DNA of 42,992 nucleotides from Mariprofundaceae bacterium. Its GTDB lineage: Bacteria; Pseudomonadota; Zetaproteobacteria; Mariprofundales; Mariprofundaceae. The position numbers and the translations under genes are program-made. How positions within the stretch are numbered: the stretch's first letter is position 1; every line of letters starts with the position of its first letter. The DNA lies in contig JAUZQQ010000009.1 of assembly GCA_030950905.1 (NCBI GenBank), forward strand, positions 1 through 42,992, given 5' to 3'. Below, one piece after another: positions 36,042 to 42,992 of this stretch. The notes under the pieces were generated by a model, which saw only the letters and a program-made list of their open reading frames with translations, did not search any database and had not been told where the DNA came from.

Positions 36042-36967
36042 CTTGATGTATGGTTGCGGTACACTTCTTGAAGAATTTCTCTTGCCCCTGCATCAAGCAA
36101 CTGCTCTGCCAGTTGCACACCCAATGCTTGGGCATCATGGGATGGTCCAACGATGCTTTGATCCAACAGTTCTTTTCCTTCGACATCGCCAACCCTTCCG
36201 CGCACCGTTAAAGTATCGCCATCAAGTGTGGCATACCCTGCAATGGGTACTTGGCAACCGCCTTCCAAGGTTGCTAAAAAAGCACGCTCTGCCTTGCTTC
36301 TTATTACCGTATCAGCATGGTTTAAACAAGAGACCAAGGCATTAATTTTTGTTGCATCGTCACACGTTTGAATAGCAAGTGTGCCTTGACCGACCGCAGG
36401 CAGCATGATTTCAGGGTCAATAGGATTATCCATACGTTCATACAAACCCAAGCGTTTAACCCCAGCCGCAGCCAGAATTACAGCGTCCACCTCTTGCCCT
36501 AATTTATCCAGGCGGGTTTGCACACTTCCGCGAATTGATACACATTCTAAATGCGGATAATGCCGTTTCAATTGGCAAATTCGGCGCAAGCTCGATGAAC
36601 CGACTTTTGCACCAACGGGTAGGTTTTTTAGTCCAATACCGCCCACTGTTGCCACCATATCACGCGCATCTTCACGTTCAGGAATGGCACAAATAGACAT
36701 GCCCTGAGGCAGTTTCGTGGGAACATCTTTCATAGAATGCACGGCAACATCCGCCCGTCCATCGGCCAATGCCCTATCAATTTCTTTGGTGAATAAGCCT
36801 TTACCCCCCACTTTTGCCAGCGGAACATCGAGGATTTTATCCCCTTTGGTGATGATTTTAACCAACTCAGTGCTGATGTTTGCTTGTAGTTTTTTTAGTT
36901 CGTCAGAAACAAATTCTGCTTGCCACAAGGCAAGTGGCGAACGACGTGTTGCAATACGTATATGCAT
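36038..36967 (-). CDS. hemC: Porphobilinogen deaminase (hydroxymethylbilane synthase)
   Basis: HemC polymerises four porphobilinogen units into hydroxymethylbilane for haem and sirohaem. The 309-residue product shows RIATRRSPLALWQA, the active-site Asp D81 in VHSMKDVPT, SSLRR at 124-129, and LPAVGQGTLAIQ. The dipyrromethane cofactor is attached to C238 in LEGGCQVPIAG. All catalytic residues are present. The usual partner hemD does not follow. A TATAAT box lies 38 bases upstream of the ATG, inside an imperfect palindrome. Confidence 0.97.
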   Translation of the reverse strand: MHIRIATRRSPLALWQAEFVSDELKKLQANISTELVKIITKGDKILDVPLAKVGGKGLFTKEIDRALADGRADVAVHSMKDVPTKLPQGMSICAIPEREDARDMVATVGGIGLKNLPVGAKVGSSSLRRICQLKRHYPHLECVSIRGSVQTRLDKLGQEVDAVILAAAGVKRLGLYERMDNPIDPEIMLPAVGQGTLAIQTCDDATKINALVSCLNHADTVIRSKAERAFLATLEGGCQVPIAGYATLDGDTLTVRGRVGDVEGKELLDQSIVGPSHDAQALGVQLAEQLLDAGAREILQEVYRNHTSS

Positions 36968-36992
36968 GAATACTTTCCTAAATTAGGCATTA

Positions 36993-37027
36993 AAAAGTGA
37001 GTATATTATAAAAATACACCCACTTTT
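36993..37027 (-). promoter_or_regulatory. AT-rich imperfect palindrome covering the hemC -10 box
   Basis: Outer arms AAAAGTG and CACTTTT, with inner GTAT and ATAC, flank TATAAT (minus strand, 37005-37010). It may be an operator over the hemC promoter, or a weak terminator for the upstream PAS gene because a T-run follows on the minus strand. Confidence 0.4.
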
Positions 37028-37085
37028 GATGCCGCTCAACTGTTTATTTGTGACCAAGGCTAACGGAATCGCAAGGGCAAGACGA

Positions 37086-38192
37086 TCATGGATGATCAAT
37101 GTTTCGCCGTCGGATTTTACGGCTAACAGCCACCGTTGCAGACAATACATGATCTTGATACAAGGGGGCTTCGTTGGTTTCTAGCTTGTGGCTACTGCCA
37201 TGGCTGTCAATAGCTTGATCGGTAAGACTATGTGCTTTGTTTGTTTTAACCACTTGTTGGTGTAATTTTTTTAAGCGTAATGCGCGTTCAGTACAAAATA
37301 AATAGCCATCGGTTTTGCCCAATATGTCTTTTTTTTGCATGCCAACAAATGATGCGAATGCTTGGTTACAGCCCAAATAATAACCCTTTTCATCTTTGTA
37401 ACACATAAGATCAGGAACTGAGTCCACCACCTTGGTAAGAAAGTATTTGGCATGAATTAGGCGCAATTCATACTGTCGGCGTTCATTTGCATCCACAGCA
37501 ACGCCGATCAGTCCTGCTACATTCGCGGCATTATCATAATACGGCGCAAAAAAAACATCCAAATCAATGCCATGAACGGCCAATGTGTCACGCACAACAC
37601 TGCCCTCAGTGGCACGGTACAAAGCATGGCTTATTTCTGGCCAACTTTGAAACAAATCAAAAATATTTCGCCCGACAGCCAACCCGTGAGAAAACTCAGG
37701 CAAGGCAAGGCAATCACCTTCGGACACCTCAATCGTGCCTGAAACATGAGCCTGAAAAATAACACCTTGTTCACGCAGACTAAATTGATTAAATTTACGT
37801 GTATGACGGTTACTTAATTCAACTGTAGGTTCAGGAATACCCACCTCAGCTTTGGGCAAGCTTGGCTCCATGGTTAGCAACATACCGCATCGCTCTTGGG
37901 CATGGTTGCGAATACAAGCCAGTCGCCAATAACTGTGTTGCACACTGACATCGTTGGGGAACGCAGATTTCTCCCATTGTGCTACGGCTTCACGAAAGAC
38001 TGTTTCTCGTTGTTGGTGCGGATCTACAACAAAATAAGGATGATCAGAAAAAAAAGAAATTGGCTTATGGTGAAAATTGGCAAACGCTTGATTGACCCGA
38101 ATAATACGAAATGCGTAGTCCATGTAGGCAATAGGGGTAGAAATATGATCAAGGATTTCTCCTGACCAATTCACAATCAACAGTTCAGACAT
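37086..38192 (-). CDS. Multi-PAS-domain protein without recognised output domain
   Basis: A 368-residue soluble protein with three apparent PAS modules. Module 1 is near 8-105 (ISTPIAYMDYAFRIIRVNQAFANFHH) and module 2 near 130-240 (ending AGLIGVAVDANERRQYELRL). Module 3 is near 248-360 (VVDSVPDLMCYKDEKGYYLGCNQAFASFVGMQKKDILGKT). No kinase, GGDEF, EAL, HTH or methyl-accepting region follows; the chain stops soon after PAS 3 (TVAVSRKIRRR). It may signal through a partner, or it may have lost an output domain. It lies between the chaperone locus and hemC on the same strand, about 118 bases from hemC. No cofactor ligand can be named. Confidence 0.8.
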   Translation of the reverse strand: MSELLIVNWSGEILDHISTPIAYMDYAFRIIRVNQAFANFHHKPISFFSDHPYFVVDPHQQRETVFREAVAQWEKSAFPNDVSVQHSYWRLACIRNHAQERCGMLLTMEPSLPKAEVGIPEPTVELSNRHTRKFNQFSLREQGVIFQAHVSGTIEVSEGDCLALPEFSHGLAVGRNIFDLFQSWPEISHALYRATEGSVVRDTLAVHGIDLDVFFAPYYDNAANVAGLIGVAVDANERRQYELRLIHAKYFLTKVVDSVPDLMCYKDEKGYYLGCNQAFASFVGMQKKDILGKTDGYLFCTERALRLKKLHQQVVKTNKAHSLTDQAIDSHGSSHKLETNEAPLYQDHVLSATVAVSRKIRRRNIDHP

Positions 38193-38266
38193 GGCGTGGG
38201 CAACCCTTTGGACTCAGTTGGTTTGTGTTGCTGTCGTTGCGGTATCAAGATGCACTTTAGCAACAT

Positions 38267-38578
38267 CTACGGATTATGGTGACTATTTTTTGTATTGTAC
38301 TCTCGATAATACGACAGTGCCTGAAGAAAATCATTCTCCAATAGGGAAACCAAAGCAAGTCCTTTAATGGCATCCTGACATTCGTGTTGAATTTTAAGTG
38401 ACGCTTTAAAAAAATGTCTCGATTGTGCCAGTTCTTTGCTCTTCAACGCTGCATAGCCATGAGAAATCAGCAATGACAAGCGAAACTGCAAATCGCCGAT
38501 CATTTTCAGATCGGAGCCGCAACGATTGCATTGCACGGCAGTATCATCCGCAGGACGATTGCAGGTGGGACACTTCAC
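38267..38578 (-). CDS. Zinc-ribbon protein with helical (TPR-like) tail, partner of the Hsp70
   Basis: A 103-residue protein starting MKCPTCNRPADDTAVQCNRCG, where C3, C6, C17 and C20 form a double CxxC zinc ribbon. Residues 28-98 are helical and look like two TPR-type hairpins (ALKSKELAQSRHFFKASLKI, then LALVSLLENDFLQALSYYREY). Its ATG overlaps the Hsp70 stop (ATGA), so the two proteins are probably made together in fixed ratio. Zinc ribbons plus TPRs suggest a client- or Hsp70-binding adaptor, which is inference. No named family is recognised. Confidence 0.8.
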   Translation of the reverse strand: MKCPTCNRPADDTAVQCNRCGSDLKMIGDLQFRLSLLISHGYAALKSKELAQSRHFFKASLKIQHECQDAIKGLALVSLLENDFLQALSYYREYNTKNSHHNP

Positions 38579-40326
38579 CGAGCACTATCCAGATAGAAAA
38601 GAAGCTCTTCGAGTTCATCAACGTGAGCTTGCAATGACTCAACAGGGGCTTTGTTGCTTATTTCTGTCTCAAGTTGTTGAATCAGATCTTCTGTCTCTTT
38701 GGTATCAACATCATCCATTTTTGATTTCAACATTTCAGCTTTCTTGATGAGCGTGTGAATGGTATCGTACTGAACATCATCGGTTTCGGTGTTCTCATCG
38801 TCAAGCTCTCCACTAAACCATTTAGCGAGACGTTTTTTTGCTGCTTGTAGCGCATCAGAACTTAGTTGTCCCAATGATTTTTCGATCTCTATCTCTTTGG
38901 AAAGACCCGTTTCCTTTTCAGTAACCTGAAGGTGAAGAATGCCATCAAGATCAAGGGTCATATGAAAGACCAATTTATTACCCTCATCCGCCTCTTCGTC
39001 CAAGTTGTTAATGAGAAAGTCGCCGAGTAAAATATTCTCTCGTGCATCTTCATTTTCACCTTGAAGGACAGTGATCTTCGCCGATTTTTGACCATCGTAG
39101 GCAGTATAGAAGGTGCTCGACTTTGAGCAGGGTAGTGGTGTTCCAGCCATAATAATCGGGCAATATTTGTAAGGAACTGAATGACCATTGATAAAGCCAA
39201 GTGCTGAAGTACCAAAGGTATAGGGGGTAATATCCACCAGTATCCGTCGATTGTCTGCTCCCATCAGCCGGGCAGCCATGACACCTGCGCCATAAGCTAC
39301 AGCCAAATCAGGGTGGATATCCGTACGGGGTTTAATAGCAAACTCTTCCTCAAGCATTTTGCTGATCGCTGGTATACGGGTAGAACCGCCAACCAATAAA
39401 ATCTCATCAAGATCAGCAATGGATACCTTCGCCTCTGCCAGTGCCTTGTGAACGCTGTTGAGCGTTTTTATCAGCAATGGCTGAATTAACGAATCTAAAT
39501 CTTCGCGGGTAAATTCAGTTTCAAAGTGAAGGGTCTGATTATCTTTGCTGGTAAGGTTATCTTCGATGATAGAAGTAAAATCACTTGATGAGAGTTTCAC
39601 TTTTGCCAACTGCGCAGCCCGATTTAGTCGGTTTGATGCTAGGTGAGTTAGGTCAAATGATTTTTCATCATTTTGATGATGCAGCAGGTTGTATAGCTCG
39701 TCCTGCAATAGCTGATCCACATCATCACCGCCGAGCTTCGTATCGCCATGGCTACCAATCACCTCAACCAGATCACCCTCCATGCGCACAATAGAGACAT
39801 CAAACGTGCCCCCACCCAAATCAAATGCCATGACGATTTTTTGTTTCTCTGATTCATGCTCAAAAGCCATGCAGGCAGCCGTTGGCTCATTAACAATGCG
39901 CACAACTTCCAATCCAGCAATCTCACCTGCATCACGTGTTGCCTGTCGTTGCTGATCGGAAAAATAGGCTGGTACGGTAATGACGGCTTTGGTTACAGCT
40001 TGCTGCAAATAAGCTTCAGCTTGCTCTTTCAAACAGCGTAAAATTGCAGCCGAAATCTCCTGTGGGGTGAATGTTTGATCACCCAATGGCACGGTAATAT
40101 TTTCGCCCATTTTCCGCTTGATTGATTTAATTGTACGCTCTGGATGTAGAATATATTGATTATAAGCTTGGATACCTACAATCATTTTTCCATCGTCATC
40201 CAACCCTACTACAGAGGGTAGCATACTCCTTCCATCGGTTTCGATGATTTTAATCTCTTTATCAAGTACCACAGCTACTTCACTGTTGGTTGTTCCCAGG
40301 TCAATGCCGATAATTATATCATTCAT
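38575..40326 (-). CDS. Hsp70-family chaperone with short lid (HscC/DnaK-like)
   Basis: A 583-residue Hsp70. The nucleotide-binding domain (1 to about 360) has all three Hsp70 signatures: IGIDLGTTNSEVAVV (6-20), AFDLGGGTFDVSI (167-179) and ILLVGGSTRIPAI (309-321). The linker region reads RILVDITPYTFG in place of the DnaK VLLLDVTP. A beta substrate-binding domain (about 370-500) includes GTPLPCSKSSTFYTAYDGQ. The helical lid is short (about 500-583), and the acidic DnaK tail is absent. HscC of E. coli, also short (556 residues), is the closest idea; the housekeeping DnaK is about 640. It sits with GrpE-like and J-like genes, so it is likely a specialised chaperone. Confidence 0.93.
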   Translation of the reverse strand: MNDIIIGIDLGTTNSEVAVVLDKEIKIIETDGRSMLPSVVGLDDDGKMIVGIQAYNQYILHPERTIKSIKRKMGENITVPLGDQTFTPQEISAAILRCLKEQAEAYLQQAVTKAVITVPAYFSDQQRQATRDAGEIAGLEVVRIVNEPTAACMAFEHESEKQKIVMAFDLGGGTFDVSIVRMEGDLVEVIGSHGDTKLGGDDVDQLLQDELYNLLHHQNDEKSFDLTHLASNRLNRAAQLAKVKLSSSDFTSIIEDNLTSKDNQTLHFETEFTREDLDSLIQPLLIKTLNSVHKALAEAKVSIADLDEILLVGGSTRIPAISKMLEEEFAIKPRTDIHPDLAVAYGAGVMAARLMGADNRRILVDITPYTFGTSALGFINGHSVPYKYCPIIMAGTPLPCSKSSTFYTAYDGQKSAKITVLQGENEDARENILLGDFLINNLDEEADEGNKLVFHMTLDLDGILHLQVTEKETGLSKEIEIEKSLGQLSSDALQAAKKRLAKWFSGELDDENTETDDVQYDTIHTLIKKAEMLKSKMDDVDTKETEDLIQQLETEISNKAPVESLQAHVDELEELLFYLDSAR

Positions 40327-40365
40327 CTATTTATCCACGCTCCTTATCTCTTGTAACGGTTACCT

Positions 40366-41073
40366 TTACTTAGACTGCTCTACGACAACTTCGGCTGTAC
40401 GAATAAGTTCACCATCCAGAAGGTAGCCTTGATGCAGTACCTCCGTAACCGTATTATCTGGTGCATCCGTCTGACTTGTGTGCATCACTTGCATATGCAC
40501 AGCGTTAAAACATTCGCCTGTTTTAGCAACCTCTTCAAGTTTAATCTGACGCATCAGATCATTTACCTTTCCGTCAAGCAAACCAAGCGGCACAATGAGA
40601 TCTTTAAGCGCTCTTTTTCTTGAAGATGGTGTGATCAAAATGGGCAGCTTGACTTGCTCCATGCTATTGGCTGTGCGTTTAATTGCTGCCAAAATCTCAA
40701 AAAAGTTTTCAATACTTTGGCGTTTTACCTCTTTTCGAATCTGAGGAAGTTTCTCTCGCACAACCGTTTCTAGGGCATCAATTGATTGCCTGTTTTTGGT
40801 TAAATCTTCAGAGACCTGCGTAACAATCGGTGCTAGCTTGCCTGCTGTGCGGGCTTGAATCTTCACCTCTTGGCGTAGTGCTGTGAATTCTCGCAGCAAT
40901 GTTCCAAGATCAGGCTCCTGAACTAGGGGCGTGGTTGATTCAGGAATTTTATCAATGTCATCTAACCATTGTGCGAAGTTATCGAGAAGATCTTTTTTCC
41001 ATTTAGCATGGTTCGTGGCGGACTCAGGTTTTGGAAGAGAATTTTTCATTCCAAACAGCTGTCTCCAATTCAC
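40366..41073 (-). CDS. GrpE-like nucleotide exchange factor (divergent)
   Basis: A 235-residue protein starting with GTG, which has AAGGAG seven bases upstream. The middle (about 60-150) is a long coiled-coil/helical region as in GrpE. The C-terminal head keeps the GrpE signature around TEVLHQGYLLDGELIRTAEVVVEQ, and IVPLGLLDGKVNDLMR resembles the helix before it. The N-terminal 55 residues (MNWRQLFGMKNSLPKPESATNH) are unlike housekeeping GrpE. It would recycle ADP from the adjacent Hsp70. Overall similarity to canonical GrpE appears low, so exclusive use by the neighbouring Hsp70 is plausible but unproven. Confidence 0.82.
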   Translation of the reverse strand: MNWRQLFGMKNSLPKPESATNHAKWKKDLLDNFAQWLDDIDKIPESTTPLVQEPDLGTLLREFTALRQEVKIQARTAGKLAPIVTQVSEDLTKNRQSIDALETVVREKLPQIRKEVKRQSIENFFEILAAIKRTANSMEQVKLPILITPSSRKRALKDLIVPLGLLDGKVNDLMRQIKLEEVAKTGECFNAVHMQVMHTSQTDAPDNTVTEVLHQGYLLDGELIRTAEVVVEQSK

Positions 41074-41103
41074 TGTGTTACTCCTTTTGGGGAAATATAA
41101 ACA

Positions 41104-41391
41104 TTATTTCAATTCTTTAAGCCAAATGCACATGGGAATAATAACCATCTCTTCATCTGGTTCAGGAAAAAGATCAGCAATGCTGTTTTCATCGCCATTG
41201 GGCAATCCGAACAGTTTCAACGCAGAGCGCGTCTCCTTGCTGTTGACCAGAGAGTAAGCCTGCTGAATTGCAGAAAATCGTTTGCCATTTTTTTCTGGAG
41301 GATACTGCTGAACCTTTTGCACATAGGCCTGACGAACCTGTTCATCAGTTGCATTTTCAGCGATATCAAGCGTTAAATAGGGCCATTCCAT
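41104..41391 (-). CDS. J-domain-like protein lacking the HPD motif
   Basis: A 95-residue protein. Residues 3-60 follow the J-domain pattern (YLTLDIAENATDEQVRQAYVQKVQQYPPEKN, then RFSAIQQAYSLVNS). The invariant HPD tripeptide, needed to stimulate Hsp70 ATPase, reads Y30-P31-P32. The remaining 35 residues (AALKLFG onward) have no Gly/Phe or zinc-finger region. The order J-like, GrpE-like, Hsp70 with short gaps (30 and 39 bases) makes an operon very likely. It might be a regulatory J-like protein or a form that docks to Hsp70 by other contacts. Confidence 0.8.
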   Translation of the reverse strand: MEWPYLTLDIAENATDEQVRQAYVQKVQQYPPEKNGKRFSAIQQAYSLVNSKETRSALKLFGLPNGDENSIADLFPEPDEEMVIIPMCIWLKELK

Positions 41392-41509
41392 ATTACATTA
41401 AACCTCAGTATTTTTTTTATCTAAGCGTTGCAGCAATAATTACATAGAACGACCATGTGCCTGCGCCTTGATGACGAAAAAAACATGCATTATTTTTTAT
41501 CTTTGTAGA

Positions 41510-42992
41510 TTATTCAAGCGAAAGATTATGGTTTCGCACATACACCGTAATGATTTCTAGATGAAAACGAATAATAAAAGAGCGATCTGAAGTTAAAGAG
41601 CCTTTAACGATTTTATCATCCAATGTTTCAATTTTTTTCATTATTGTGTTTTTCAGGTCTTCTGGCAAACGCTCAATCTTTTTTTCAATCGCAAGTTCCA
41701 GTAAATCATAAATTCTGGCAAGCTGCGGCACAGTCAGGTCTTCATCAAGATCTATGGCGGCTGTTTCACACCGCATTTTCAACAAGTTTGCCTTTAGTAA
41801 AACTTCAAGACCTGAATTAACGTTACTAGAAAAAGCCAGTTTCACGGCAGATTTAAGATCTTTTTCACGGGTTCGTTTGCTCTCTCGACATGTGATTTCA
41901 TCAATCATCTGAGGTGTTAACTTTTTGATGCCGTCAATCATCTCTTCCTTGCTTACCGACGTTATCCTTTTAAGCCTATTTATAATGAATATATCATCCA
42001 GACCATAATAAAATGCTAATTTAAAACACTCTTCTACCACTTCTGGGGTTTTAATAAAATAGGTGCTATCATCACATTCCTGATAGTATTGTAATCCACG
42101 AAAAGCCCAAAATTCAGCCACGTGTGCTTGCCCAGCGGAGAGGTATCGCGCAATCGTTTTATAAGCATTTGGGGGAAGATTTTCCTTCCCGTTTTCCAAT
42201 TTTAGATAGAACAACAGAAGGCGATAATAAAGATCAGGACAATTTTCAATTTTTTTAATTACGCTTGCTGGTGCAACAGACTCTAGTAGCCAGTCGAAAT
42301 CAGGAGAGAAGTGCCATCCACTGTCAGACAGACTAGCGATGATTGGCAGTTCATCAAGCAGAGACTCACAGACATTCAGTTGCTTTTGTACCGATCGGGG
42401 CAACTTTCTTTTACTAAAGCTAGGTAAAATGCAGTGGCAGTAATAAAACATAAGATAAGGCTTATGGTATGCGGCCAGTAAATCGGCATACAGATTCTTC
42501 TGTTTTCTATCTCCATCAGCAGCTATCCAGCGAATCACATTTTGTAACACGAGATACCACTCAGCTTGATTCTCAACAGAATTTAGTAATGTGCTGACCC
42601 GTGCTAAAATATTTCCACCTGATTTGCATAGGGAAATGGAACGATAGGTAGCATAGTTTTGGTATGCATCACGGAAATAGCTGGAGTTCCCGCTTACTTT
42701 TTTTAACCTGTCGATGCAGTGCTCTGCCATTCGCCAGTTTTGTAACTTGACATAGAGTTGAGAAGCATTCTGTAATGCAATAATGCTATCAGAAAAATTA
42801 CCCAACCAAGAGACAAGCAGTGGTTCAGTATCGGTTAGATCAGGATCAAATGCCAATATTTTTACGGCTAATTGATAGGTTGTTTCCAGAGGATAATAGC
42901 GGATCGCTTGATAACAAATATCCAATGCGTTTTTAACAATGCAGCCAGAGCACAAACCATCAAGGTTCTTATTATTACATGGTGTCCAGTTA
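41510..42992 (-). CDS. Helical protein with Cys cluster, first gene of the chaperone locus (start outside window)
   Basis: The frame is open to the window's right edge. The first in-frame start is a TTG at 42955, but the bases upstream also encode plausible protein (NWTPCNNKNLDGLCSGCIVKN), so the gene probably starts beyond the window. Cysteines in this segment are spaced C-x9-C-x2-C and could bind zinc. The rest, about 480 residues, is all-helical with TPR- or SEL1-like periodicity (for example QLYVKLQNWRMAEHCIDRLKKVSG). No catalytic motif, signal peptide or membrane segment is seen. It lies 118 bases upstream of the J-like gene on the same strand. I do not recognise the family; a client-recognition or scaffold role for the Hsp70 set is inference. 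Confidence 0.75.
   Translation of the reverse strand, partial: NWTPCNNKNLDGLCSGCIVKNALDICYQAIRYYPLETTYQLAVKILAFDPDLTDTEPLLVSWLGNFSDSIIALQNASQLYVKLQNWRMAEHCIDRLKKVSGNSSYFRDAYQNYATYRSISLCKSGGNILARVSTLLNSVENQAEWYLVLQNVIRWIAADGDRKQKNLYADLLAAYHKPYLMFYYCHCILPSFSKRKLPRSVQKQLNVCESLLDELPIIASLSDSGWHFSPDFDWLLESVAPASVIKKIENCPDLYYRLLLFYLKLENGKENLPPNAYKTIARYLSAGQAHVAEFWAFRGLQYYQECDDSTYFIKTPEVVEECFKLAFYYGLDDIFIINRLKRITSVSKEEMIDGIKKLTPQMIDEITCRESKRTREKDLKSAVKLAFSSNVNSGLEVLLKANLLKMRCETAAIDLDEDLTVPQLARIYDLLELAIEKKIERLPEDLKNTIMKKIETLDDKIVKGSLTSDRSFIIRFHLEIITVYVRNHNLSLE

Noticed and set aside
41513-41518. CTTGAA on the minus strand as a heat-shock sigma-32 -35 element for the J-like/GrpE/Hsp70 genes
   Set aside because: It lies within the last codons of the upstream gene and no CCCCAT-like -10 follows at the right distance.
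1-42992. CRISPR array, insertion sequence or prophage
   Set aside because: No regularly spaced direct repeats, no transposase or integrase frames, and no phage structural genes were seen.

Overview
The window reads as a chromosomal stretch from a Gram-negative proteobacterium. It carries GreA, LipB, HflX, YajQ, ApaH and MaeB of proteobacterial type, plus at least two outer-membrane beta-barrel proteins (MipA/OmpV-like and a TPR-barrel protein). The mid-GC core with dense, overlapping genes would suit a Zetaproteobacterium or a gammaproteobacterium. I cannot fix the taxon from sequence reading alone. Every gap between supported genes is shorter than 300 bases.

Left part (1-11372). A large helical-repeat protein cut by the window edge (1-2427, +) faces a compact minus-strand block read right to left: tRNA-Arg(CCT), maeB, ilvA, miaA, hflX, phoU, xseA and an exported M23 peptidase. 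Neighbours in this block overlap or lie within about 25 bases, so it looks like one long transcription unit. HflX is notable because its conserved N-terminal part lies upstream of its first ATG/GTG/TTG codon.

Middle (11484-22923, +). A hybrid histidine kinase with a degenerate receiver domain is followed by a Bro-N/DinD-like gene, a gamma-glutamyltransferase and a Tim44-like membrane protein. Then come carB, greA, a DUF4149-like membrane protein, an AI-2E-family permease and nagZ. Two small exported proteins of unknown function follow on the minus strand (22930-23841).

Centre-right (24048-36041, +). This run holds argG, mobB-mobA, ilvB-ilvH behind a leader with a direct repeat, yajQ, a MipA/OmpV-like protein and apaH. 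It ends with an envelope-flavoured run: TPR-barrel protein, FecR-domain protein, cyclic-nucleotide-binding protein, a second AI-2E permease and lipB. hemC and a PAS-only protein lie on the minus strand facing lipB.

Right end (38267-42992, -). This is the most interesting accessory locus. It encodes a helical protein with a Cys cluster (cut by the window edge), a J-domain-like protein without the HPD motif, a divergent GrpE-like protein, a short-lid Hsp70, and a 103-residue zinc-ribbon/TPR-like protein that overlaps the Hsp70 gene by 4 bases. Together they look like a dedicated alternative Hsp70 machine, separate from the housekeeping DnaK-DnaJ-GrpE set.
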